Assembly (NCBI GenBank): GCA_017631775.1
Contig: JAGBSQ010000138.1
Location: 1 to 9,118, forward strand
Source of the DNA: Clostridia bacterium
Lineage (GTDB): Bacteria; Bacillota_A; Clostridia; Oscillospirales; CAG-272
DNA: 9,118 bases
Direction of reading: 5' to 3'
The number at the start of each line of letters is the position of its first letter. Positions within the stretch are counted from its first letter, which is position 1. Under the pieces are notes generated by a model. That model was not told where the DNA came from. It saw nothing but the letters and a program-made list of their open reading frames with translations, and did no database searches. The translations under genes and the position numbers were made by a program. Positions 1-6,657 of this stretch are shown here, one piece after another.

Positions 1-766
1 CCATATCCTTGTTAACAAGCATATCCGAGTAATACGCCATTTGTCTGCGCTCCTTGGAGTGGTGGCGCATATAGCGAAAGTTCTTTTTGCGATACCAAAA
101 GGTAATAATGGCACTGGGCAGTGAGAGCAAAATGACCACAAGGGGTGCAAACCAAGCAACTGCCGCCAAAATGACGATAAAGCTGATGGCAGAAATTAAG
201 GTACTAACAATGCTAAAGGTTGAACGAACGACCTGAATGGGTCGCATGCCTGCCTCGCGACTGGCGTTTTCAAACTTTTCGTAAAACTCGGGCAAATCAA
301 AGGAGGCTACGTCAATCTCCTTTGCCTTGTTCATAATTTTGCACTTGACGTTGTTGGTTACCACCTCGCCCGAAATACGCGTGATCATGTTGCTGATGTT
401 ATTGATAAGGCTTGCCAAAAACATATAGCCAAACTGCAACACCATGGCAGGCAGCAAAACTGAAACGATCTCTTGGATCGTGGGCGCCCTCAAGGCAAGC
501 ACGTCGGCTACGCGGTTGAGCAAATTGGCCGATATGTAGGCAGAAAAAACAGGAGAAACACCGTTGAACGCCGCCACAACAATCATCATAATCAACAGCG
601 ACTTTTTGGCTTCCCAAACCAATTTGATTACGTAGAGCAATCGAGAAAAGAAGCTGTGCGAAACTCTTTTTAGGTATCCGGGAACGTCCCTCAATCTTTT
701 GGGCAAGGGTTCCTTCAATTTTTCATTCATTGCTCCGGGAGGAGGCCCCATAAATCCGGGTCCCAT
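1..766 (-). CDS. ABC exporter permease/ATP-binding protein, N-terminal part (cut by window edge)
   Basis: Reading on the minus strand from the ATG at 766-764 gives 255 open codons that run off the left edge, so only the N-terminal transmembrane domain is present. It starts MGPGFMGPPPGAMNEKLKEP, the Gly/Pro/Met-rich leader often seen on Clostridia ABC exporters. Hydrophobic helices lie near residues 56-75, 96-117, 177-200 and 201-222. Between them is the amphipathic stretch containing DLPEFYEKFENASREA, which matches the coupling and intracellular-loop region of type-IV ABC exporters. The nucleotide-binding domain (Walker A, signature, Walker B) would lie outside the window and cannot be checked. 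A GAGGTGA ribosome site lies just upstream of the start; an alternative start at M13 is possible. It follows the membrane peptidase gene by 34 bp on the same strand, so the two are probably cotranscribed. Substrate unknown: lipid, drug and peptide export are all possible. Confidence 0.85.
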   Translation of the reverse strand, partial: MGPGFMGPPPGAMNEKLKEPLPKRLRDVPGYLKRVSHSFFSRLLYVIKLVWEAKKSLLIMMIVVAAFNGVSPVFSAYISANLLNRVADVLALRAPTIQEIVSVLLPAMVLQFGYMFLASLINNISNMITRISGEVVTNNVKCKIMNKAKEIDVASFDLPEFYEKFENASREAGMRPIQVVRSTFSIVSTLISAISFIVILAAVAWFAPLVVILLSLPSAIITFWYRKKNFRYMRHHSKERRQMAYYSDMLVNKDM

Positions 767-800
767 AAGGTCACCTCATTTCTTTTTTGTTTATTTACCG

Positions 801-1607
801 TTAGAATAAAACCTTGAGCCAGCGCAAAAGGTATACCAAAAGAGCGATGATGACCCAAACCAAGGAGAACGCAATAGACACGCAAAACAGAGAAAGCAGA
901 GGCAAATTGATTTGCATCAAGCCGCTCAAAATGTTGTTTTGCATGCCAAGGAGCATGGTAATGCCTGCAAAAACTGCAACAATGCCGGTATACATCAAAA
1001 GTGCCTTAAAGCAGCCCCTGAGATCGGCAAGGCTCAGTGTGATGTGCTGAGATACCGAGAGAATAATCAAAAGTCCAATAACACAGCGTACTGCATCCCC
1101 ACCCTTCAACCCCTCAAACAGGGAGGTCAAAAGCGAGAGGGCCGATGCTGTAATCAGCTGTGCGGTAACGCCGTTTTCGATCATTGTGCGAGAGGTAGCA
1201 AGGTAGGCGTTCCACTGTGCGGGGAAGCAAAGGCAAAGCACCAACACCATAACGCCAATGCCGCTGAAGATAGGACCAAAGCTGATAAAAAGATCGCCAA
1301 ACACCGCCCACGGGTTTTTGCGGTTGTAGCTATGCTCCACGTACCCAAGCGTTCGGGAGCGACGGCTGGGGGGCAGGAGCAGCTTCATATCGGTGATGCG
1401 ATGCGCAAAGGGAATGCACATCAAGGCGTGTCCCAACTCGTGCACGGGCGTTCCCACAACCGAGGAGGCATACAGCACAAAGGTTGCTTTGTCGCCCACA
1501 AAATACATAAAGATCTTTCGCGCCATCCACGCAACAAGACCGCAAACCACCATAACGCCAAGCGTTAAGGTAAGGAGCTGTCCTATATAAATCAAATATT
1601 GATCCAT
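801..1607 (-). CDS. Polytopic membrane protein with HExxH motif (M50-like metallopeptidase)
   Basis: This is a 268-residue, very hydrophobic protein with about six membrane segments (near residues 5-28, 40-62, 102-130, 172-192, 203-222 and 235-262). A zinc-binding HELGH motif sits at residues 56-60, in GTPVHELGHALMC, inside or beside the second segment, as in M50 (site-2-protease type) intramembrane metallopeptidases. Further on, FGPIFSG (about 110-116) recalls the conserved GP of that family. HITLSLADLRG (188-198) could supply a third, acidic zinc ligand (D195). These last two matches are my inference, not a clear family signature. The start is supported by an AAAGGA ribosome site upstream of the ATG. 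No PDZ domain is seen. It lies directly upstream of the ABC exporter gene on the same strand. A role in cleaving membrane-bound peptides or signal proteins is plausible, and a catalytically inactive relative is possible. Confidence 0.72.
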   Translation of the reverse strand: MDQYLIYIGQLLTLTLGVMVVCGLVAWMARKIFMYFVGDKATFVLYASSVVGTPVHELGHALMCIPFAHRITDMKLLLPPSRRSRTLGYVEHSYNRKNPWAVFGDLFISFGPIFSGIGVMVLVLCLCFPAQWNAYLATSRTMIENGVTAQLITASALSLLTSLFEGLKGGDAVRCVIGLLIILSVSQHITLSLADLRGCFKALLMYTGIVAVFAGITMLLGMQNNILSGLMQINLPLLSLFCVSIAFSLVWVIIALLVYLLRWLKVLF

Positions 1608-1652
1608 AATTAAAGTCCTTTCTTTTTTCAGTTTTTGGTAACACTACTTTTA

Positions 1653-1781
1653 GCCTCCCTTGTGTAAAGGGAGGTGGCATTTTCGCAAGAAAATGACGGA
1701 GGGATTGTAAGAGATTGCCTTGCTCCAGGACAATCCCTCAGTCAGCCTCTCGGCTGACAGCTCCCTTTACACAAGGGAGCC
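1653..1781. repeat. MITE-like repeat A: two inverted arms, each with two hairpins
   Basis: The left arm (1653-1708) and right arm (1730-1781) are imperfect inverted copies. Each outer end is itself a palindrome (CTCCCTTGTGTAAAGGGAG on the left, with its counterpart in the right arm). Each arm then has a second small hairpin: ATTTTC/GAAAAT around 1679-1694 on the left and TCAGCC/GGCTGA at 1742-1756 on the right. The arms end in GGGATTGT and ACAATCCC, facing each other across a 21-bp centre. There is no ORF and no clear target-site duplication. The copy fills most of the 242-bp gap between the MFS-GH2 gene and the peptidase gene, so it may be transcribed and act as an RNA hairpin. From general knowledge, very similar GCTCCCTTGTGTAAAGGGAGC repeats are dispersed in gut Clostridia genomes. 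The flanks 1608-1652 and 1782-1849 are AT-rich and show no convincing promoter. Confidence 0.75.
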
Positions 1782-1849
1782 TTTGGCAAGAGACCGCTTT
1801 TACTTATAAAAAACAGAAAAATTATCGATTACCATAATACAATTTGGTT

Positions 1850-4846
1850 TTAGAACTGACTGTCAAACGCCTCTTGCAGTTTCTTTGCCATTTCTTGCAT
1901 ACGGTTGTCATCTACCTTGCAAACTTGACGGTCGTAGGTAACAAGACCGTTGGTCTCGTCCTCAACGTCACTGACCTGTGTGAGCACGGTTGCGCAAAGT
2001 CCGTCGTTGCGAATGGCAGGCAGAACCTCTTCGAGGTAAAGTCTTTCGAGCTCATTTGAAAAGCTTTCGGTGCTCGGATGCGTTGTGTAGCCGTAGTTTT
2101 GGTCGAGATTGAAGGAGTGTCCTTCAATTTTGCAGGAGTAGCCGCCAAACTCGGAGAGCACCAGAGGACGTCCCTCGCGCTTGAATTGCACACGTCTGAA
2201 GTAGATGTGTTCGCTTTGCACGTCGCTGCGCGGAACCTTGAACCATCCCGAAGCGGTATCAAAAATGCGTGTGGGGTCGTATGCCTTAAATTCGTCATAG
2301 ACACGGGAGGCACCGAAGTACTGTCCCCAACCCTCGTTAAAGATGGTGTAATAGCAAACAGAGGGGTGATTGTAAAGCAGATCCATCAAAGCTCTTGAAC
2401 CACCCTCAAAGTCGGCGCGACGGCGCGCGCTAACGGTGTGGAAGAAACCGCGTCTCCAGCCTGCGGTGGGGAGTGCGGTATCAAAAATGAAGCTGTAATG
2501 GCCGCTGTTGAGCATATCTTGGAAGACTACCATGCCCTGCTTGTCGCACTCATAATAGAAAACGTCGGGCTCGATTTTGATGTGCTTGCGCAGCATATTA
2601 AAGCCGAGCTCCTTCATTTTGGAAATATCGTAGCGATATCCCTCGGGGGTTGCGGGCGTGTAGATGCCGTCGCTGTAGTAGCCTTGGTCGAGAAGACCGT
2701 GGAAGAGATAGGGCTTGCCGTTGAGGCAGATGTACTGCTTATCGGCAACGGTTTTCACCTCAACGGTGCGCAAAGCAAAATAGGAGTCGATGCTATCCTT
2801 GCCGTCGCCAAGAGTAAAGGTGTAAAGGTGAGGATTTTCGGGAGACCAGAGAATGGGGTTTTCAATCTCGATTTCAATGCTATCTCCTGCATAGGTGTAG
2901 GCCTTATCGCCCTCGGGCAGATGGAGCGTGAGGGTCTTGTTATCTTCACCGCCAACGGTGTCGATCTTGACCGAGGAAAGCGTGGGGGTGATGCGAAGAG
3001 AAGAAATATATCTTTCGGGAACGCTCTCAAGCCAAACCGCTTGCCAAATGCCGCTGATGGGTGTGTACCACATTCCGCCGCGCTTTTTGCGCTGCTTGCC
3101 GTAGGAAAGCTCAATATCAAGCGTATCGGTAACGCGTACGCGCAAAATATTTGTGCCGACTACCAAAACGCCCGAAACGTCCAATGTGAAAGGCAGATAA
3201 CCGCCTACGTGTTCGCCAAGATAGGTGCCGTTGAGCCACACCTCGGCAATTTGATCAACTGCGCCAAAGTGCAAAAGGCTTCGCTCTGCCAAAAATTCTT
3301 CGCTTACCTCAAACACCTTTTCGTAAATATAGCGCTCATCCTTTTGGAGCGTGCGGTTCACGCCCGAAAGTCTTGTTTCGGGAGAGAACGGAACCCTCAC
3401 CTCGCCAATGGGTTCGGTGGTTCCCTTCTTCTCAACGCCGAGATCCCAGGTGCCGCAAAGAGAAAGGTAAGAATCACGCTTCATTTGCGGGCGAGGATAT
3501 TCTTCTGCCCACTCGTCTCCCTTTGCGGCCTCTTCAAAAGGGGTTTTCAGGTCAACGGTGCGAACCGGCTTTTTGGGGCGCAGAACCACCAACAAAACCG
3601 TAAGCACAACCGCTACGACAAGGGCTGCGAGGAAGATGTTTTGGTTGGGCAGGAAGGAGAACGTGCCATCGTTGTTTGCAACAAGCTCGGCATTTTTGAG
3701 TACTAAGCTGCCAATCTTGGGGCCAACCACACCGGGGATGAGCACCTGCGCGCAGATGCGAACGCCTTGCAACATTCCGGCTTTGCCGTCGGGGGTGAGG
3801 TCACGGATCTTTGCGCCAAACACAGCCATGCCGCAAAGGTAGCCGCACATCATAAAGAGCGAGCCTGCAAACACAAGGACGGTTCCCTTAAAGAGGTAAA
3901 GGAACACATAACCGAGCATAAGGGACGAAATTGCGATAAAGCCCGAGAAATCAAAGCCCTTCTTATCGTACACCTTGCCCCAAAGCGCGGTTGCAACCGA
4001 TGCGAGAATAATGGCAGGCGCCATGATAAAGACGTAATCGGTCATGCCCAAGGACTTCTCATAATAAATGATGAGATAAGGCATGAAGATTTGAATGGAA
4101 ATGTTAAAGAGAATAAAGGACGCGAGATAAAAATACAAAGACTTATTACCCTTAACGGTTGAGGGGCGGAAGCCGTAAATGAGGTTTTGCCAATATCCGG
4201 TTTCGGACTTGACACACTTGGGGGAATCCTTGATCAGGAAAATGCCCAAAACACCAATGGTGATTACAACACCGCCAATGATGGCAAAAATCCAAACCCA
4301 GTTTTCTGCCACGGTCAAATCAAAGAACATAAAGCCGCCAAACACAACCAAAATGGCAACGAGGGGCATCATAGAGTTGATGCCTTCTGCCGCTCCGCGG
4401 TTGGTGTTGTCGGTGCTATCGGTCAACCACGCGTTGAATGCCGCATCGTTGGCGGTGGAACCGAAGAAGGTCATTACGCAGTCGAGAATGATAACGAGAG
4501 AAACCGCAACCGATGCCGAGCTAACGGTCAGCCAAGTGCCGGCTCCTGCAGGATCCAAGCGAATAAAGCAAAAGCCGAGAATGGAAATGCCCCACAAAAT
4601 GTAACCCGCGCACATAAAGAGTTTTCTCTTGCCAACGCGGTCGGAGAGCGCACCCATAAAAATGGTGGTGAGTGCGGCAGAAATAGCACTTGCCGCAACC
4701 ATGGTCGAAATATCATCTGCGGTCGCACGGAACATATTGTAGATGAACACGTTGAAATACATATTCTCCACAACCCATGCCACTTGACCGATGAGGCTGA
4801 ACAAGGTCAGCGCACACCAAAAACGAGGGGAAAGCTTTGTTTTCAT
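1850..4846 (-). CDS. Fusion protein: MFS sugar transporter (N-terminal) + glycoside hydrolase family 2 (C-terminal)
   Basis: This is one uninterrupted 998-codon frame. Residues 1-423 form a complete MFS transporter with about twelve membrane segments and the loop-2/3 motif GALSDRVGKRK (65-75). Residues 424-456 are a charged linker that begins RPKKP, which by the positive-inside rule places it in the cytoplasm. From about 433 the protein reads like the N-terminus of a stand-alone GH2 enzyme (TPFEEAAKGDEWAEEYPRPQ), followed by a jelly-roll sugar-binding domain (457-608), an Ig-like domain (609-700) and a TIM barrel (701-998). The predicted acid/base is E838 in FNEGWGQ and the nucleophile E899 in VLSEFGGY, so the enzyme looks active. 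GH2 covers beta-galactosidases, beta-glucuronidases and beta-mannosidases; the substrate here is not decidable. The likely role is to import a beta-linked glycoside and hydrolyse it at the inner membrane face. The start has AGGAGG (4852-4857) five bases upstream and its own promoter. Loss of a stop by assembly error cannot be excluded but nothing in the sequence suggests it. Confidence 0.92.
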   Translation of the reverse strand: MKTKLSPRFWCALTLFSLIGQVAWVVENMYFNVFIYNMFRATADDISTMVAASAISAALTTIFMGALSDRVGKRKLFMCAGYILWGISILGFCFIRLDPAGAGTWLTVSSASVAVSLVIILDCVMTFFGSTANDAAFNAWLTDSTDNTNRGAAEGINSMMPLVAILVVFGGFMFFDLTVAENWVWIFAIIGGVVITIGVLGIFLIKDSPKCVKSETGYWQNLIYGFRPSTVKGNKSLYFYLASFILFNISIQIFMPYLIIYYEKSLGMTDYVFIMAPAIILASVATALWGKVYDKKGFDFSGFIAISSLMLGYVFLYLFKGTVLVFAGSLFMMCGYLCGMAVFGAKIRDLTPDGKAGMLQGVRICAQVLIPGVVGPKIGSLVLKNAELVANNDGTFSFLPNQNIFLAALVVAVVLTVLLVVLRPKKPVRTVDLKTPFEEAAKGDEWAEEYPRPQMKRDSYLSLCGTWDLGVEKKGTTEPIGEVRVPFSPETRLSGVNRTLQKDERYIYEKVFEVSEEFLAERSLLHFGAVDQIAEVWLNGTYLGEHVGGYLPFTLDVSGVLVVGTNILRVRVTDTLDIELSYGKQRKKRGGMWYTPISGIWQAVWLESVPERYISSLRITPTLSSVKIDTVGGEDNKTLTLHLPEGDKAYTYAGDSIEIEIENPILWSPENPHLYTFTLGDGKDSIDSYFALRTVEVKTVADKQYICLNGKPYLFHGLLDQGYYSDGIYTPATPEGYRYDISKMKELGFNMLRKHIKIEPDVFYYECDKQGMVVFQDMLNSGHYSFIFDTALPTAGWRRGFFHTVSARRRADFEGGSRALMDLLYNHPSVCYYTIFNEGWGQYFGASRVYDEFKAYDPTRIFDTASGWFKVPRSDVQSEHIYFRRVQFKREGRPLVLSEFGGYSCKIEGHSFNLDQNYGYTTHPSTESFSNELERLYLEEVLPAIRNDGLCATVLTQVSDVEDETNGLVTYDRQVCKVDDNRMQEMAKKLQEAFDSQF

Positions 4847-4881
4847 AAAGTCCTCCTATAAGATATAATGCTTCATTATTC

Positions 4882-4910
4882 ATTATAACACACATTTATC
4901 GCCTTTGCAA
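4882..4910 (-). promoter_or_regulatory. Sigma-A promoter of the MFS-GH2 gene
   Basis: On the minus strand, TTGCAA (4910-4905), a 17-base spacer and TATAAT (4887-4882) form a near-consensus promoter. A TG dinucleotide one base before the -10 box makes an extended -10. The start of transcription would fall near 4875, about 28 bases before the ATG. An inverted repeat ATAATG-CTT-CATTAT (4865-4879) overlaps that position and could be an operator for a sugar-responsive repressor, although AT-rich palindromes arise easily by chance. Confidence 0.8.
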
Positions 4911-4937
4911 GGGGAAAATAAAGCAAGGATACGATAT

Positions 4938-4970
4938 GTCTTGACGGTCGCTATGCGACCTACACCTCCC
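4938..4970. repeat. Repeat stub: outer end of a repeat-B arm
   Basis: A perfect hairpin GGTCGC-TAT-GCGACC (4946-4960) is followed by TACACCTCCC. Read on the minus strand it runs GGGAGGTGTAGG, hairpin, CCGTCAAGAC. That parallels the right end of repeat B (GATGAGGTGTAGG, hairpin, CCGTTAGAC, about 6593-6624). I read it as a solo or decayed end of the same repeat family. It sits between the two divergent -35 boxes. Confidence 0.55.
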
Positions 4971-4988
4971 TTTAATGTTTCTTTTTCC

Positions 4989-5017
4989 TTGACAACCCCT
5001 CTCATTTGTGGTACAAT
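4989..5017 (+). promoter_or_regulatory. Sigma-A promoter of the VOC-ymdB operon
   Basis: TTGACA (4989-4994), a 17-base spacer and TACAAT (5012-5017) form a strong vegetative promoter. Transcription would start near 5024, giving a leader of about 38 bases before the VOC start codon. Confidence 0.85.
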
Positions 5018-5031
5018 AATCACAGAGAAAC

Positions 5032-5047
5032 GGCATCTATAGATGTC
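5032..5047. promoter_or_regulatory. Palindrome in the 5' leader of the VOC-ymdB operon
   Basis: CATCTATAGATG (5034-5045) is a perfect 12-base palindrome, extended by one G-T and one G-C pair to 5032-5047. It lies after the predicted transcription start and four bases before the GGAGG ribosome site. It could be a repressor operator or a short RNA hairpin near the ribosome site. No family of regulator is recognised. Confidence 0.45.
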
Positions 5048-5061
5048 GCGTGGAGGTTTTT

Positions 5062-5463
5062 ATGAAACGTTTGACAAAAGGCGTTCATCACATCGCCATC
5101 AAATGCGCGGGTCGTGAACATTTTGAGAGAACCATGCACTTCTATCACTCCCTGCTCGGCATGCCCATCGTGCGCGAATGGTCGAGTGCCGAGGGACTCC
5201 CCTGCGCTATGGTCGACATTGGCGGCAGTATGATGGAGATCTTCTCCAACGCCCCTGATGTACTCGGTCAAGGCACACTCCGTCACCTCGCTTTCGCGGT
5301 TGAAAGTGTTGACGAATGTATCGCCGTCGTAAGAGAGGCAGGTTACCAAATTACCATGGAGCCCACCGATATCTGTATCGCATCCAATCCCCCCTACCCT
5401 GCGCGCATTGCTTTTTGCATCGGCCCCGTAGGTGAAGAAATTGAATTTTTTGAAGAAAAATAA
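5062..5463 (+). CDS. VOC superfamily protein (glyoxalase/dioxygenase fold)
   Basis: This is a 133-residue cytoplasmic protein with the two beta-alpha-beta-beta-beta modules of the vicinal oxygen chelate fold. Candidate metal ligands appear at the usual places: H10 in HHIAI, E59 in SMMEIF, H75 in LRHLAFAV and E128 in GEEIEFFEE. Having all four suggests a metal-dependent lyase, isomerase or dioxygenase-type enzyme (glyoxalase I and methylmalonyl-CoA epimerase are relatives), but the substrate cannot be named. The start is placed at the ATG at 5062 because GGAGG (5052-5056) lies five bases upstream. The in-frame GTG at 5050 overlaps that ribosome site and is unlikely. It is first in an operon, 31 bases ahead of ymdB, under the promoter at 4989-5017. 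Confidence 0.85.
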   Translation: MKRLTKGVHHIAIKCAGREHFERTMHFYHSLLGMPIVREWSSAEGLPCAMVDIGGSMMEIFSNAPDVLGQGTLRHLAFAVESVDECIAVVREAGYQITMEPTDICIASNPPYPARIAFCIGPVGEEIEFFEEK

Positions 5464-5494
5464 CCCCAAATAGACAAAATAGAAAGGCACATCT

Positions 5495-6268
5495 ATGCGT
5501 ATTCTTGCCCTTGGCGACATTGTAGGACACGTTGCCATTGACTACCTTGCCGAAAAGCTTTGGTCTTTTCGCGCTCAAAACAAAATCGACTTTTGCGTTG
5601 CAAACGGAGAGAACGCCACCGAAATTCGCGGCATTTCCGCCGCCGACGCCGAGGCTATCCTTGGCACCGGTGTTGACCTCATTACGCTTGGCAACCACGC
5701 CTTTGGCATGAAGGATATTTATTCCTATCTCGATGCCAACGAGCGCTCTATCATTCGACCTGCCAACTACCCCACCGACGCCCCCGGCGTTGGCTACACC
5801 GTTTGCGGTGTGAACGGCTGGAGAGTGCTTTGCATCAACGTCAGCGGCAGAGTTTACCTCGATCCGCTCGCCTCTCCCTTTGATACCGTCGACCGCATAC
5901 TTGAGCGCGAAGCAGGTCGCTACGATGTGGCGCTCCTCGATATTCACGCCGAAGCCACAAGCGAAAAGCTTGCCATCGGTCGCTATTTTGACGGTCGCGT
6001 GCAGGTGATGTTTGGTACCCACACCCACGTCCCCACCGCCGACGAGCAAATTCTGCCCCTCGGCTCGGGCTACATTACCGACCTCGGTATGTGCGGTCCC
6101 AAAAACGGAATTCTCGGCACCGATGCCGATGCTGTTATTCATCGCTTCCGCACCATGATGCCCACTCGCTTCTCCGTTGCCGACGGCCCTGTTCAAGCGC
6201 AAGGCGTCATCTTTGACGTCGACGAGGGTGCGGGGAAGGTGCGAAAAGTTATAAGAGTTAGTTTTTGA
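5495..6268 (+). CDS. ymdB: YmdB-family metallophosphoesterase (2',3'-cyclic nucleotide phosphodiesterase type)
   Basis: The 257-residue protein matches the YmdB family along its length; the usual size is about 260-265. Visible binuclear-metal and active-site motifs are D8 in LALGDIVG, E39-N40 in NGEN, N67-H68 in TLGNH, H151 in DIHAEATSEK, and H176/H178 in GTHTHVPTADE. The late motif YITDLGMCGP is also typical. In Bacillus subtilis YmdB hydrolyses 2',3'-cAMP and affects motility versus biofilm gene expression; that role is family knowledge, not shown here. The N-terminal loop reads GDIVGHVAID where most members have a Gly-Arg pair, and GNHAF replaces the common GNHTW, both mild variations. An AAAGG ribosome site precedes the ATG. 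It is cotranscribed with the VOC gene, rather than with rny as in Bacillus. A terminator begins seven bases after the stop. Confidence 0.9.
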   Translation: MRILALGDIVGHVAIDYLAEKLWSFRAQNKIDFCVANGENATEIRGISAADAEAILGTGVDLITLGNHAFGMKDIYSYLDANERSIIRPANYPTDAPGVGYTVCGVNGWRVLCINVSGRVYLDPLASPFDTVDRILEREAGRYDVALLDIHAEATSEKLAIGRYFDGRVQVMFGTHTHVPTADEQILPLGSGYITDLGMCGPKNGILGTDADAVIHRFRTMMPTRFSVADGPVQAQGVIFDVDEGAGKVRKVIRVSF

Positions 6269-6275
6269 TAAGATT

Positions 6276-6313
6276 GCGGGAAAACCTTTTTTTGAAAAAA
6301 AGTGTTTTCCCGC
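6276..6313 (+). terminator. Long palindromic terminator after ymdB, with conserved tail
   Basis: GCGGGAAAAC pairs with GTTTTCCCGC, and the inner T-run pairs with the A-run, giving a long stem with one C/T mismatch and a tight TGA-type loop. There is no T-run after the stem. Instead comes ACCC and a tail, AACTCTCTAACAAAGGGGT (about 6328-6346), that resembles the tail after the GH92 terminator. The placement seven bases after the stop supports a transcription-ending or 3'-protecting role. From 6347 to 6368 nothing is recognised. Confidence 0.75.
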
Positions 6314-6368
6314 ACCCTTTCCAAAAAACTCTCTAACAAAGGGGTATTAACATAGCAAAGATTTCAAC

Positions 6369-6618
6369 GCCGCCTGTAACGGCTACACCTCATCCACCGC
6401 TATCGCGGTCCCCCTTCCCCCACTGGAGAAGGCAGATCGGTTTCCCTCTTCGCTCGAATAAACAATATGAATTATCGTTAAAAGTTTTTTGGTACGGTAA
6501 ACAATCGGCATTTGTGATTTGTATAAAAGCATCGGCTCACAGTAAAAAGCCTTCCCCAGTGGGGGAAGGTGGCAGTCGCTTGTCGACTGACGGATGAGGT
6601 GTAGGATGCAAAGCATCC
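6369..6618. repeat. MITE-like repeat B: inverted multi-hairpin arms around an AT-rich core
   Basis: The outer ends carry hairpins, GCCG/CGGC (6369-6383) and GGATGC-AAA-GCATCC (6604-6618). Inside these, TACACCTCATCC on the left matches GGATGAGGTGTA on the right in inverted order. Next come small hairpins, ACCGC/GCGGT (6396-6409) and CAGTCG/CGACTG (6573-6589). The inner ends are palindromes of the CCTTCCCCCACTGGAGAAGG type (6413-6432) and CCTTCCCC/GGGGAAGG (6550-6569). The core of roughly 115 bp (6434-6548) is AT-rich and has no convincing ORF or promoter. With no promoter seen in the 39 bases after the element, GH92 transcription probably passes through it or starts within it. Confidence 0.75.
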
Positions 6619-6657
6619 GTTAGACTTGTCCTTTTCAAAAAAACAAAGGAGCTTATT

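Noticed and set aside
1653..1781. CRISPR array or tRNA-like structure in the repeat
   Set aside because: There are only two inverted arms, no regular direct repeats with spacers, and no cloverleaf.
2438..3706. A 422-codon open frame on the plus strand, antisense to the GH2 part
   Set aside because: It is the shadow of the fused gene; no domain or ribosome site supports it.
4941..4970. A third promoter using TTGACG at 4941
   Set aside because: No -10 box lies 16-18 bases downstream; that position holds TACACCTCCC.
5050..5061. GTG start four codons upstream of the VOC gene start
   Set aside because: It overlaps the GGAGG ribosome site that serves the ATG at 5062, so it is unlikely to be used.
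5351..6202. A 283-codon open frame on the minus strand across ymdB
   Set aside because: It overlaps the well-supported ymdB frame and has no recognisable protein features.
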